From NCBI GenBank assembly GCA_049578545.1, contig JBAUMF010000088.1, positions 1-64,000 of the forward strand: a stretch of DNA of 64,000 nucleotides, read 5' to 3'. Under the pieces are notes generated by a model. It was not told the origin of the DNA. It made no database searches and worked only from the letters and a program-made list of their open reading frames with translations. Below are positions 32,597-42,040 of this stretch, piece after piece. Origin of the DNA: DASQBT01 sp049578545 (GTDB taxonomy: Bacteria; Pseudomonadota; Gammaproteobacteria; Burkholderiales; Thiobacillaceae). Positions within the stretch are counted from its first letter, which is position 1. Each line of letters begins with the position of its first letter. The position numbers and the translations under genes were made by a program.

Positions 32597-33375
32597 AGAG
32601 GGTTTTGTTGGCGGGACTGCTGTTGGCGAGCTTGCCCACCTTGGCAGCCGTAGTGGGGAAGCCAGTGCAATACGAAGCCGATGGCATCACCATGAAAGGC
32701 TATATCGCCTACGACAATGCAAAGAAAGGCAAGCGACCCGGTGTGCTGATCATCCACGAATGGTGGGGGCTGAACGACTATGCGCGCAGACGGGCAAACA
32801 TGCTTGCCAAGGAAGGTTACATGGCCATGGCCGTTGATATGTACGGCAATGGCAAGACCGCCGCTCATCCCAAGGATGCAGAAGCGTTTGCAACCGCGGT
32901 CGGCAAGAACCCAGCCGGTGCGCTGGCACGTTTCAAGGCGGCGGTGGCTACGCTCGAAAAACAACCGCAAACTGACAAGAAAAGGATCGCAGCCATTGGC
33001 TACTGCTTTGGCGGTGGACAAGTGTTGAACATGGCACGTGATGGTCTGCCCCTCAAGGGAGTGGTCAGCTTTCATGGCAGCCTGGCCACGGACAATCCAG
33101 CAAAGTCAGGCCAGATCAGGGCCAGGATCAGGGTGTTCACTGGTGCGGCAGACCCGTTTGCGCCTCCCAAGGTGGTCGCTACGTTCGAAAAGGAGATGCA
33201 GGATGCCGGGGCGGATTACAAACTGGTGTCCTATCCGAACGCCATGCATAGTTTTACCAACCCGGATGCAGACAAATTTGGCAAGAAGTTCAACCTGCCG
33301 CTGAAATACGATGCCGCAGCCGATCACGACTCCTGGACCCAGACCCTGGCATTCTTCAAGGAGATCTTCGAGTAA
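32593..33375 (+). CDS. Dienelactone hydrolase family protein, exported
   Basis: 260 aa. A signal peptide (1-19, LLLASLPTLAA) precedes an alpha/beta hydrolase domain. The catalytic triad is Cys in GYCFGGGQ (C138), Asp in GAADPFAPP (D187) and His in PNAMHSF (H219), as in dienelactone hydrolases. A periplasmic carboxylesterase is likely; the natural substrate is unknown. The stop overlaps the next ATG by one base. Confidence 0.9.
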   Translation: MKRVLLAGLLLASLPTLAAVVGKPVQYEADGITMKGYIAYDNAKKGKRPGVLIIHEWWGLNDYARRRANMLAKEGYMAMAVDMYGNGKTAAHPKDAEAFATAVGKNPAGALARFKAAVATLEKQPQTDKKRIAAIGYCFGGGQVLNMARDGLPLKGVVSFHGSLATDNPAKSGQIRARIRVFTGAADPFAPPKVVATFEKEMQDAGADYKLVSYPNAMHSFTNPDADKFGKKFNLPLKYDAAADHDSWTQTLAFFKEIFE

Positions 33376-34022
33376 TGGCAGATTCCTGCAATACCGGTGA
33401 TTGCGATCATGGCGGGGCAAGACCAGCCGGACTGGGCATTCCCCAGACTGGAAAATTTGATGCGGCTGCTTTCGAAAAGGCGGTGACGGACCTGCTCCAT
33501 GCCTGCGGGGTACCGAGCGATACGGTCCATACGGGTCGTACGGCCCAGCGTGTACGCGAACTTTGGGAAAGACGCCTGCTCGGCGGCTACAGCATGGATC
33601 CGGCACAGGCACTTGGCGAAGGCTTTGAGGACAGGCGCCAGGACATGGTAGTCGTGCGTGGCATTGCAGTTCACGGCGTGTGCCCGCATCACTTGGTGCC
33701 ATTTCGTGGCGTGGCGCATGTGGCCTATATTCCAGGGGGGCGTTTGCACGGTTTTGGCCGCATTGCCCGCCTGGTGGATGCCATCGGCCATCGCTTCACC
33801 TACCAGGAATGGATGACACGGGATATTGCCGAAGCCCTAATAATGCACGGCGAAGCCAGGGGTGCAGCCTGCGTCATCGAAGCCGAGCAGCTTTGCCTGC
33901 TGCTGGGGGAAGATCGGCGTGGTGACGAGCGTGTTGTGACCCAGGCCTTTGCCGGCTGCATGGAAAGCAGCGACCAGTTGCGCAACGAGTTTATGCAGGC
34001 CATCCGGGGGGCAAGAGTTTGA
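33375..34022 (+). CDS. folE: GTP cyclohydrolase I (divergent)
   Basis: 215 aa. It would open GTP to dihydroneopterin triphosphate for folate or pterin synthesis. The zinc-site motif reads GVCPHHLVPFRG (C103, H105, H106) with Pro where most members have Glu (CEHH), and the third zinc Cys is in EAEQLCLLLG (C174). HVAYIPGGRLHGFGRIARLVD matches the family core. The N-terminus is Cys/His-rich (CNTGDCDHGG). It is probably active, but the substituted residue leaves some doubt. Confidence 0.85.
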   Translation: MADSCNTGDCDHGGARPAGLGIPQTGKFDAAAFEKAVTDLLHACGVPSDTVHTGRTAQRVRELWERRLLGGYSMDPAQALGEGFEDRRQDMVVVRGIAVHGVCPHHLVPFRGVAHVAYIPGGRLHGFGRIARLVDAIGHRFTYQEWMTRDIAEALIMHGEARGAACVIEAEQLCLLLGEDRRGDERVVTQAFAGCMESSDQLRNEFMQAIRGARV

Positions 34023-34029
34023 CCGTTGA

Positions 34030-34656
34030 ATGACAATGCGGGTCTGTCGATACTTGCCAAGACGAAATGGATTGGTAATGGTTTGCATAGGTTCACTGTT
34101 GTGTTTTCTTGTCTTGTTATCAGACCGAGCCAATGGGGGTGAAACGCGTTACAGCACGTCCCCTGAATCCGGTGTCGCAACCTGGGAGACACAAACCGAC
34201 CATGTCTATCTGCGCATGACACAGATCACGCCTGATCAGGCTCAAGCATTTATGCAGGCACGCGGACTGGATGAAAAATCGGTTGAGGAGTTTGCACGCC
34301 ACTGTGTATTCATGACGGTATTGCGAAACGATTCCAAAAGTCCCATCAATTTCTTCATGGCTAATTGGCGTTATGTGCCAGAGAATGGCGTGCCTCAGGT
34401 GATGTTGACCAAGCATGATTGGCTGGCGCGATTTCAGAACCGGCACCATTCCCGGCAGGTAAGACTGGCATTTGAGTGGGCGCTGTTTCCTGTGGAGCAG
34501 ACATTTTTCCCTGGAGACTGGAATCAGGGAATGACGACATTTCAACTTCCGCCGGGGAGCCGGTTTGACGTGGTGTATCGTTGGCGCCAGGGCCGGACAC
34601 GCCATCACGGAACACTGAAAGATGTTCAATGTGTGGTACCGCCTCCTGCCCCCTAA
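34030..34656 (+). CDS. Exported hypothetical protein (208 aa)
   Basis: 208 aa. The N-terminus has a basic stretch then a hydrophobic core (LVMVCIGSLLCFLVLLSD), a signal peptide or membrane anchor. The rest is predicted soluble with mixed structure (YLRMTQITPDQAQAFMQARG, FFMANWRYVPENG). No family was recognised. It follows folE by 7 bp. Confidence 0.7.
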   Translation: MTMRVCRYLPRRNGLVMVCIGSLLCFLVLLSDRANGGETRYSTSPESGVATWETQTDHVYLRMTQITPDQAQAFMQARGLDEKSVEEFARHCVFMTVLRNDSKSPINFFMANWRYVPENGVPQVMLTKHDWLARFQNRHHSRQVRLAFEWALFPVEQTFFPGDWNQGMTTFQLPPGSRFDVVYRWRQGRTRHHGTLKDVQCVVPPPAP

Positions 34657-34752
34657 TATAAGCCTGCCTCCAGCGTCACAATCGGCTCCGCCTTCAAGCG
34701 ATGCGGCCGAGGGCCGGGGTGGGAAAACGATCAGGTTGCAGCGGCGACCATA

Positions 34753-35289
34753 ATGCAGAGAGGCATTGTCGCCATGATCGTAGTTCTGGCTGCCCTGCTG
34801 GCAACGCCTGGTCGCGCGGAGGACCCACCTCTGCAGACTTCGCTGACACCCTTCAGACCCAGGTTGGCTGCACCTGATATCGATTTGCCTGACCTGGATG
34901 GACAAAGCATTTCCCTCGCCAAGCTGAAAGGCAAAGTCGTAATTGTCAATTTCTGGGCGACCTGGTGCCCGCCCTGCCGGCGCGAATTCGCATCCATGGA
35001 GCGGTTGAGGAAGATCATGGCGGATCGCCCACTGGCAATTCTGGCAGTCAATGAGGGAGAGAATGTTGATGCAATAGCGGGATTTACCGCTACACTGGAC
35101 ACACCTCCCACGTTTTATCTTCTGCAGGACCTGACGGGGGATGTCATGGCCAAGTGGCCTGTGCGTGGGCTGCCGACCACTTTTGTTGTAGACACGCGGG
35201 GTCGCATCGTTTTCCGTGCTATCGGGGGCCGGGAATTTGACCACCCTCAAATGTTGCGTCAGCTCGAACGCCTGTTTGGAAGAAAATAG
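34753..35289 (+). CDS. TlpA-like periplasmic thioredoxin
   Basis: 178 aa. A signal peptide or anchor (about 1-22) is followed by a thioredoxin fold of the TlpA/ResA type: FWATWCPPCRREF with the redox pair C72 and C75, and the cis-Pro loop GLPTTFVVD. It likely reduces periplasmic cysteines, for example in cytochrome c maturation. A second ATG 7 codons in is also possible. Confidence 0.88.
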   Translation: MQRGIVAMIVVLAALLATPGRAEDPPLQTSLTPFRPRLAAPDIDLPDLDGQSISLAKLKGKVVIVNFWATWCPPCRREFASMERLRKIMADRPLAILAVNEGENVDAIAGFTATLDTPPTFYLLQDLTGDVMAKWPVRGLPTTFVVDTRGRIVFRAIGGREFDHPQMLRQLERLFGRK

Positions 35290-35353
35290 GCACCTTGGGC
35301 TAGACTGAAGGGTGACCTGGCTGGTTTTTTTGAACGAAAGGGGAGGGGTTAGC

Positions 35354-35887
35354 ATGAGTCTGATTAATCTGGTTCAGCCGGAAGAAGCAACCGGCGAAGT
35401 AGGGCAAATCTACGCTGAAATTCAGCAGGCTTTCGGCAATGTTCCAAATGTAATGAAGGTGTGGAGCGTTTCCCCCTTGTTGCTGAAGCAGCAATGGGAG
35501 TTCGTCGCCTATTCAATGAAACATCCCAAGTTGTCTCCAGTTCTGCTGACGTGCATTCGGCTCATGGTCTCGCGCGGAAATCATTGTGACTACTGTGTCG
35601 ACATGAATACCGGCATGCTCATCAATATGTTCGGCTGGAGTCCGGACCAGGTGGATTACTTGATTGACAATCCTGCCGATGCGAACCTGTCGCACAAGGA
35701 AAAGGCGATGCTCGGGCTGGTACTCAAGGCTGTGCGTCATTCCACCCACGTGACCGCGGCTGACGTCGCGCATGTCCGCGATCAGGGCTATAGCGACCTG
35801 GACATCATGGATGCCGTAGCCCATGGCGCGCGCATGGCGGCGAGTGATATCGTCATCAATACTTTTAAGGTGGAAAGGGATTTCTGA
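35354..35887 (+). CDS. Carboxymuconolactone decarboxylase / AhpD-like protein
   Basis: 177 aa from ATG at 35354 with a GGGAGGGG site upstream. An AhpD-like fold with a redox CxxC, NHCDYCVDMN; the His that follows in classical AhpD (CxxCxxH) is Asn here. It probably takes part in peroxide or thiol metabolism. Earlier in-frame starts lack a ribosome binding site. Confidence 0.85.
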   Translation: MSLINLVQPEEATGEVGQIYAEIQQAFGNVPNVMKVWSVSPLLLKQQWEFVAYSMKHPKLSPVLLTCIRLMVSRGNHCDYCVDMNTGMLINMFGWSPDQVDYLIDNPADANLSHKEKAMLGLVLKAVRHSTHVTAADVAHVRDQGYSDLDIMDAVAHGARMAASDIVINTFKVERDF

Positions 35888-35965
35888 GCGGTGGCCGAAT
35901 TGGCATGCATGGAGAGAGTGCCTGATAGGCTCCTGAAGCCCAAAGAGGGCAAGAATTGACCATCC

Positions 35966-36433
35966 ATGACCAAACCGGTTGATAGACCCGCGACCATTAT
36001 GCTTCCGCCAGTGGTATACGCCGTGGGCCTTGGGGTGGGGTGGTGGGTAGATCAATTTTTCCCGTTTGGTTTGTCCAATGGCCGCATCCAGCACAGCCTG
36101 GGCTGGGGGCTGGTGACATCCGGATTATTGGTGATGATCTGGGCAGCCTTCACGCTCTGGCGGTTTCACACGACCGTCAACCCGTACAAGGCTGTTTCAA
36201 ATCTGGTCTCGTCCGGTCCATTTGCCTTTTCCCGCAACCCTATTTATTCAGGCGACTGGCTGGTTTATGCCGGCATAACCCTGTTGCTGAATACGTTCTG
36301 GACACTCCCGCTTGCATCAGCGGTCTGGTGGGTGATGCGCAACCATGTCATCGCCCACGAAGAGGCCCACCTTACGGCGAAATTTGGTCAGACTTATCTC
36401 GATTACAAGAGCAGGGTCCGTCGCTGGATCTAG
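35966..36433 (+). CDS. Isoprenylcysteine carboxyl methyltransferase-like membrane protein
   Basis: 155 aa with about four membrane segments. The C-terminal motif GPFAFSRNPIYSGDWLVYAG and the EEAHLTAKFGQTYLDYKSRVRRWI end mark the ICMT/PEMT-like membrane methyltransferase family. The substrate is unknown. It ends just before the CapA-like gene. Confidence 0.88.
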   Translation: MTKPVDRPATIMLPPVVYAVGLGVGWWVDQFFPFGLSNGRIQHSLGWGLVTSGLLVMIWAAFTLWRFHTTVNPYKAVSNLVSSGPFAFSRNPIYSGDWLVYAGITLLLNTFWTLPLASAVWWVMRNHVIAHEEAHLTAKFGQTYLDYKSRVRRWI

Positions 36434-36449
36434 ACCTGGGCAGCGACAG

Positions 36450-37661
36450 TTGAAGCGGCGGACTTTCCTGCAGGGCTGGACCCTTTTAATCCCACAAATG
36501 GCGGCAGGAGCATCAGCAGCAACGAGCGCGAGCCACCTGGAAACCAGGGCGGTGAAGCTGTTTTTGAGCGGGGATGTCATGACTGGCCGTGGAATCGACC
36601 AGATCCTTCCGCATCCGGGCGATCCACGCCTGCATGAAGCCTACGTAAAGTCCGCCGGTGTCTACGTCGAACTTGCTGAAGCCGTCAACGGTGCATTATC
36701 TCTGCCGGCAGATTATGGCTATCCTTGGGGCGATGCCCTCGCAGAACTTGATCGGCAAGCCCCCGAGGTGCGCATCATCAATCTGGAAACGGCCATCACT
36801 GCCCGTGGATCGCCATGGTCGGGCAAGGCCGTTCATTACCGGATGCATCCGGCAAATCTACCATGCCTGACCGCGGCCAGAATCGATTGCTGCGTTCTGG
36901 CCAACAATCATGTAATGGATTGGGGCGCGGTCGGACTCGCAGACACTGTGGCCGTGCTGCAGGATGCTGGAATCAAGACTGCCGGAGCTGGCAGTAACGG
37001 CGTGGCGGCAGGCAGGCCGGCGGTGCTGAAAATGGTGGAACAAGGTCGAATTCTGGTATTCGCCTGGGGTTCGGGAACCAGTGGGGTGCCTTTCGAATGG
37101 GCAGCAGGCAAAAACCGGCCTGGAGTGAATTTCCTGCCGGATTTATCCCAAACCACGGTAGATCGCATCGCCGCCCAGGTGTTGATCCTAAAAAAGCCCG
37201 GCGACATTGCCGTGGCCTCCATCCACTGGGGTGGCAACTGGGGTTACACCATTCCCACGCAACACAAATCATTTGCTCATGCCCTTATTGAGCGGGCAAA
37301 CATTGACGTGGTGCATGGTCATTCGTCCCATCATCCCCGCGGCATCGAAGTTTACCGGGGCAAGCCCATTCTTTATGGCTGTGGCGACCTGATCAACGAC
37401 TATGAAGGCATAGGCGGGTATGAAATGTTCCGCAGTGATCTTGCGCTGTTGTATTTCGTCAGTTTCAATCGACACAGCGGAGGAATGGAGTCGCTTACCA
37501 TGGCCCCGATGCGACGGCGTCGCCTGCGCCTGGAACGCGCAAGCCCCGAAGAATCCGTCTGGTTGCACAGGACCATGGACCGGGAATGTCGGGCTTTGGG
37601 CTGTCGGGTTGAACAACAGCCAGATTCGACCCTGGCCCTGCGCTGGAATGATCTTGAGTAG
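36450..37661 (+). CDS. CapA-family metallophosphatase-like protein with Tat signal
   Basis: 403 aa from TTG at 36450. That start gives KRRTFLQGWTLLIPQ, a twin-arginine signal peptide, ending in ASAATSA. The earliest in-frame ATG (36345) lies inside the previous gene and the next one (36498) removes the signal. The mature part is the CapA/PgsA fold with GDVMTGRGID, NLETAI, ANNHVMDWG, HWGGNWGY and HGHSSHHPRG. A role in poly-gamma-glutamate or capsule synthesis is known for the family; the true substrate here is unknown. Confidence 0.85.
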   Translation: MKRRTFLQGWTLLIPQMAAGASAATSASHLETRAVKLFLSGDVMTGRGIDQILPHPGDPRLHEAYVKSAGVYVELAEAVNGALSLPADYGYPWGDALAELDRQAPEVRIINLETAITARGSPWSGKAVHYRMHPANLPCLTAARIDCCVLANNHVMDWGAVGLADTVAVLQDAGIKTAGAGSNGVAAGRPAVLKMVEQGRILVFAWGSGTSGVPFEWAAGKNRPGVNFLPDLSQTTVDRIAAQVLILKKPGDIAVASIHWGGNWGYTIPTQHKSFAHALIERANIDVVHGHSSHHPRGIEVYRGKPILYGCGDLINDYEGIGGYEMFRSDLALLYFVSFNRHSGGMESLTMAPMRRRRLRLERASPEESVWLHRTMDRECRALGCRVEQQPDSTLALRWNDLE

Positions 37662-37726
37662 CGGGACAAGACTTTTCAGGAGTGTTCGCAGACACGCGCT
37701 GGACACTTCATGATCCTGACCGGGCC

Positions 37727-38530
37727 CTATTGAAGAGCGTTATCGCAGGGAGGCAGGCTGAGTAAGTCGCGGGCATTCAGCGTGGTTTGTTGGGCTACCT
37801 TATCCAAACTGATGCCACGGAGTTCTGCCAGGGTTAGCGCGATTCTTGGCAATTCAACCGGGCTGTTTCTTGCTTTGCCGAGCCATACTGGAGGAATGTC
37901 GGGGCCGTCTGTCTCAAGCACAATCGATTCCAAGGGCAATTCCTTTGCCAGCATTTGCAGATTGCTGGCGCGCGGCCAAGTGAATGCGCCGCCAAAGCCA
38001 AGTTTGAAGCCCAGCTTGATAAATTCCTGAGCCTGGTGCATAGAGCCATTGAAAGCGTGGGCGATGCCCCCTTTTGTGCTGATGCGCCGAAGATTCTTGA
38101 GAATCTGATCATTGGCCCGCCGGGTATGCAGTAGCACAGGCAGACCATAATCCCGTGCCACCTTAAGTTGCTCCTTGAAAAAGTGCTCCTGCAGGTCGAA
38201 CTCGGCTTGCTCGATTCCAGGCCGGTCAATCCGGGTCTGGAACAGATCCAACCCGATCTCGCCTATTGCGACAGGCTTTTCTCTTTCCACCCAGGCCCGC
38301 AATTCGTCGATATCTTCCGGCCGATGCACGTTGATGTACATGGGGTGCATGCCATAGGCTGCGTAGCAACCCGGATAGCGAACGTTGGTTTCCTTTACCG
38401 AATCAAAATTGAAACGGCCGATGGAAGGTACCACGATGTCAACGCCAGATTGATGGGCGATAGACGCAACTCTATCGCGGTCGACGTCATACTCGGGGGC
38501 ATCCAGGTGGCAGTGCGTGTCGATATACAT
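37727..38530 (-). CDS. tatD: TatD-family metal-dependent hydrolase
   Basis: 267 aa. TIM-barrel hydrolase with DTHCHLD (4-10), GEIGLDLFQ, VLLHTRRAND, HAFNGSM and ETDGPDIPP. Family members are metal-dependent DNases. It lies just upstream of nothing co-directional; mutY precedes it on the same strand with a 19-bp gap, so they may be co-transcribed. Confidence 0.9.
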   Translation of the reverse strand: MYIDTHCHLDAPEYDVDRDRVASIAHQSGVDIVVPSIGRFNFDSVKETNVRYPGCYAAYGMHPMYINVHRPEDIDELRAWVEREKPVAIGEIGLDLFQTRIDRPGIEQAEFDLQEHFFKEQLKVARDYGLPVLLHTRRANDQILKNLRRISTKGGIAHAFNGSMHQAQEFIKLGFKLGFGGAFTWPRASNLQMLAKELPLESIVLETDGPDIPPVWLGKARNSPVELPRIALTLAELRGISLDKVAQQTTLNARDLLSLPPCDNALQ

Positions 38531-38549
38531 AGAAAATTGTAGCCTGTCG

Positions 38550-39599
38550 CTATGTGTAATTCTTGAGCTTATTCAATATCCTTTCCACCGCCTTTGGCAG
38601 TGCTGCACGTTTTGCATCGTCCAGTGGCAACCATATGCCGCTGCCGCCATCGCTAATGCCGAGCGGGCGATGTGACAGCCGCATCTCTATTGGCTGGATA
38701 CGCAGCTTGAAGTGGCTGAAGGCGTGATTCAGTGGGGTCAGTCTATGGAGTTCAACTGGGGTCCGCCCGCAAATTTGCATGCAGGTCAGGGTGGGGTCCA
38801 TTTCCATTGATGCCTCTGGCAGGCTCCACAAGCCTCCCCAGATTCCCGGTACGGGTCGCTTCTCCAAAAAGAGGTCGGGGCCGTAACGAATGACCAGAAA
38901 CTGGACATGTTTTTCCGGCAGTATCTTTCTTGGTCTTGGGCTGGGCAGTTCGTTGATGCGCTTTTCCCTCAGTGCAACGCAGCTATCCTTGACGGGACAG
39001 GTTGCGCAGCGTGGATTGACACGGGTGCATATGGTTGCCCCGAGGTCCATCAGCCCCTGGGTGTAGGATTTGAGATCCTTATTCGGCAGCAGGCTGCGCG
39101 CAACCTGCCAAAGTGTGTTCTCGACCGATCTTGTTCCGGGATAACCCGGAATGCCAAAGTTGCGTGCGAGCACACGCTTTACGTTGCCATCAAGGATGGC
39201 GTGAGTCGTGCCGAACGCAAACACGCAGATTGCTGCAGCCGTTGATGGGCCGATCCCGGGCAGGGCGGCCACTTCGTCTATTGAATACGGAAACAGGCCC
39301 GCATGGCGCTGCTGTATGATTTGTGCGGCTTTATGCAGATTGCGTCCGCGCGCGTAGTAGCCAAGCCCTGCCCAGCAGGTGAGCACGTCTTCTTCTGTTG
39401 TCATGGCCAACATGGAAATATTGGGAAAACGGGCCATGAACCGGTTGTAATAGGGAATGACCGTTGCAACCTGGGTTTGCTGGAGCATGATTTCAGATAC
39501 CCAGATTGCGTAAGGATCGCGGTTGCCCTGCCAGGGCAAATCGTGGCGCCCATGGCGTATTTGCCAATGGATAAGTTTGTGCGCGAAGGTGTTGAGCAT
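38550..39599 (-). CDS. mutY: A/G-specific adenine DNA glycosylase
   Basis: 349 aa base excision repair enzyme removing A opposite 8-oxoG. Catalytic Glu in VSEIMLQQTQV (E36) and Asp in LDGNVKRVL (D137), the HhH motif LPGIGPSTAAAI, and the [4Fe-4S] cysteines C191, C198, C201 and C207 are present. The C-terminal NUDIX-like domain recognises 8-oxoG. Confidence 0.95.
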   Translation of the reverse strand: MLNTFAHKLIHWQIRHGRHDLPWQGNRDPYAIWVSEIMLQQTQVATVIPYYNRFMARFPNISMLAMTTEEDVLTCWAGLGYYARGRNLHKAAQIIQQRHAGLFPYSIDEVAALPGIGPSTAAAICVFAFGTTHAILDGNVKRVLARNFGIPGYPGTRSVENTLWQVARSLLPNKDLKSYTQGLMDLGATICTRVNPRCATCPVKDSCVALREKRINELPSPRPRKILPEKHVQFLVIRYGPDLFLEKRPVPGIWGGLWSLPEASMEMDPTLTCMQICGRTPVELHRLTPLNHAFSHFKLRIQPIEMRLSHRPLGISDGGSGIWLPLDDAKRAALPKAVERILNKLKNYT

Positions 39600-39663
39600 A
39601 CCGAAATGCTAACAGGGCCGAGCTGGATTTCTCCACTGCGGCCCGTGTACGGCAAATGGCGGG

Positions 39664-41844
39664 TCAGGCCCCTGTTGGGACGGCTTGCGCGCGGAAGAAA
39701 GTAATCAGCTTGCTGAAGGCAGACTCGGTGATGGAGCGACGCACAACCAGAATCGCCTGGCCGGTGCGCAGCTTGTCGGCGAGCCGATGCAGGGAGATGG
39801 AGAACGTGTTGACGCCATCCTGATCGGTAAAGAGGTAATTGCCCCGGTCGCTGCTGAAAGCCATTCGAGCCCAGCGGAAGGTGCCATCATCATAGTGAAA
39901 CTCAACCCAATCACCTTTGCTTAGAGCGCGAGCGCGTTCGGTGTAAACATCTTCAATCTCGACCTGGACGTGCACCTGGGGCGGCGGTGGTGGAGGCAGA
40001 TCAACCCGATCAGAGTGGGATTCGGTGACAACTTCGGCTTCCGGCTCGGCATCCGGCAGAGGAATCACAGCCGTCGCCGAAGCACGCACTGCATTTGCAT
40101 GCAACACGACCAACTCGGCAAAAAACTGCTCTATCTCATGAGGCTTGATGCTGCTGTGCGCCAGCCCGTCACGCAGGCGCTTGAGCATGCCTGGCAGAAT
40201 TCGCACCAGCATCAGGCGCGTGTCCATGTTTGTCTTCGGTTGCACGCTCCAAATCAGCTCGCGCATGGTCTCAATTTCGCTGGTGAACTGCGGAGCAGAG
40301 GAGCCATGCTCAATGAAGCTGTTGCTGAGAGTTTCCGCCCAATAGGTATGCAGAAAGCGATTGACGCCGGGCATGACCGGCTGACTTTCCAGTGCCTGCT
40401 TGACCTGGTCCTGAACAAACACCTGCGCCACTTCGGCGCGTTCCTCGCGTTGCAGATCCTGAATCGGCTCGGACAGGCTCGCCTCCAAGGCGTACTGACG
40501 CTCGATTTCAAGTTTGGACACTTCGTCAGCGGCAATTTCGAATATGACTGTATCCTGGTCAAATTCCTTCACCACCCGGTCAATGATCACTTCCAGAGTA
40601 TCTAGGTGCGGGTGGCGGCCTTCGGCCACAGGGGGCAGATTTGATGCAAGATCGGCGATTACATCCAGTAGTATGCGCGCAGGGTGACTGCGGTTGGAAA
40701 AGAAATTTCTATCCTGCAAGGCGGCCTTGAGTACAGGCAATTGCAGGCGGGATAAGAGGTTCTTAAGACTGTTGGGGATCAGATCTTCGTCGAACACGAT
40801 ATCGAAAAGCATGGCCACTGCATCAACCACGAGTGCCTCGACGCGTGATGCGCCCAGCATTACGGGGCTTTGCTGCAATTGGCGTAGCACATTTGCATGG
40901 TTGCCCTCGGGAGAGATCAGATTGAATTCCGCACCTGTAGGCAAGACTAGTGGGCCGCTTTGCAGTCTGCCAACGGCCTCCATCATGCTCATGGGAGCGT
41001 TTCCACCCCAGGCAGCCAGCCCAGACTGGATTGAACCGCCCCAATGGAACGCTCCATAGCCACCGGCTGATCCCGGTGAACTGGCCAGTTGATCAAAGAT
41101 CTGATTGAAGTCGTCGGCGTCAGTGACCGATTGGCCATATGGGGTGCGCGTTGCCGCGCGCGAAAATTGTCCAACCTTGATGTCGGGCAGGATTCCCTTG
41201 TCGATCAGGTAGTGGTTCACCGTTTTATACAGGGAAGGCAGTTCCGGATACAGAACCAGTTCAAACTGGTTTAGCAAGACCAGGGCAACTTTCTGCTCAA
41301 GTTGAAGGCCGATCAAACCATTCAGGATCGCCTGACAAAGCATCCTCGGGCCGAGAGGATTGTCGTCTTCCTTCAGGTGAGGCTGGTCCAAGAGGAGACC
41401 CATGCGCGAGTCAAGGGTAACCAACTGTTCTGCGCTATTGAATCGCAGGCGCGAGGTGGCCTTATTGACGGACAGCGTGGAAGCAAAGTCGTCGTCGCCG
41501 AGCAAGCTTAATTCAGCTTCTTTTGCTACCCGGTTCTTATCGGGCCCGGTACTTATGGCACGGTCGTAGGCTGAAAGGAATTCGCGTTTGCACGCAATGA
41601 TCACTTCATTGGCCCGTTTGTTCAGCATGCCCTGGGCATCGTAAAAAAGATTGCGCGCTTCCAGCAACGGGGCACGTTCCGCCTGACCCAACAGTGTATT
41701 TTCCATTGCCTCTGCCTGGCGGGTCAGAACGCGACAGACGCTTTCGATTAGTTGATCCCGGCACGCATGCAGCAAAGGCAGGGAGTCGGCGCGCAGGTAA
41801 CGGCGACTGGCGCCAAACTCATTGAGGCTTACGACATTATCAGA
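39664..41844 (-). CDS. DUF1631 protein under a c-di-GMP riboswitch
   Basis: 726 aa from ATG at 41844 (GGAG 7 nt upstream; an ATG at 41859 is less likely). DUF1631 spans most of the length. The first 450 residues are helical (LLHACRDQLIESVCRVLTRQ), followed by a long charged helix, a Pro-rich linker (PPPPPPQVHVQVE) and a C-terminal beta-rich domain (KGDWVEFHYDDGTFRWARMA). The function is unknown. A GEMM-type c-di-GMP aptamer lies in its leader (41925-42040), so expression should respond to c-di-GMP; the C-terminal domain may be PilZ-like, but the PilZ RxxxR motif was not seen. Confidence 0.85.
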   Translation of the reverse strand, partial: SDNVVSLNEFGASRRYLRADSLPLLHACRDQLIESVCRVLTRQAEAMENTLLGQAERAPLLEARNLFYDAQGMLNKRANEVIIACKREFLSAYDRAISTGPDKNRVAKEAELSLLGDDDFASTLSVNKATSRLRFNSAEQLVTLDSRMGLLLDQPHLKEDDNPLGPRMLCQAILNGLIGLQLEQKVALVLLNQFELVLYPELPSLYKTVNHYLIDKGILPDIKVGQFSRAATRTPYGQSVTDADDFNQIFDQLASSPGSAGGYGAFHWGGSIQSGLAAWGGNAPMSMMEAVGRLQSGPLVLPTGAEFNLISPEGNHANVLRQLQQSPVMLGASRVEALVVDAVAMLFDIVFDEDLIPNSLKNLLSRLQLPVLKAALQDRNFFSNRSHPARILLDVIADLASNLPPVAEGRHPHLDTLEVIIDRVVKEFDQDTVIFEIAADEVSKLEIERQYALEASLSEPIQDLQREERAEVAQVFVQDQVKQALESQPVMPGVNRFLHTYWAETLSNSFIEHGSSAPQFTSEIETMRELIWSVQPKTNMDTRLMLVRILPGMLKRLRDGLAHSSIKPHEIEQFFAELVVLHANAVRASATAVIPLPDAEPEAEVVTESHSDRVDLPPPPPPQVHVQVEIEDVYTERARALSKGDWVEFHYDDGTFRWARMAFSSDRGNYLFTDQDGVNTFSISLHRLADKLRTGQAILVVRRSITESAFSKLITFFRAQAVPTGA

Positions 41845-41924
41845 CATAGCTTGCTCCATGGCCGCATGAACTTGGCAGCGGGTGCGGACAGGGCAATAAG
41901 GGCGAGTCAGAACCGCTAAACGGC

Positions 41925-42040
41925 TCCCTCATCCGGCAGTCCCGCTATCTGTTCATCACTTGGATGACAGACCGGAAATTTTGCGTCCCCACCTCGCGGC
42001 GGGTTTGCCCTTGGCCTGCATGGCAGGCTTACGGATGTCC
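41925..42040 (-). promoter_or_regulatory. Cyclic di-GMP-I (GEMM) riboswitch
   Basis: On the minus strand the consensus is met in order: AGGGCAAACC; a stem closed by a GNRA loop (CCCGCC GCGA GGTGGG); GGGACGCAAA; CCGG; a second stem TCTGT/ACAGA extended by CATC/GATG; TAGCGGG; and a closing CGGATG. It ends about 80 nt before the ATG of the DUF1631 gene. A GAGCCG/CGGTTC hairpin lies in between, and no T run follows, which favours translational control. The 5' end is only approximate. Confidence 0.88.
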
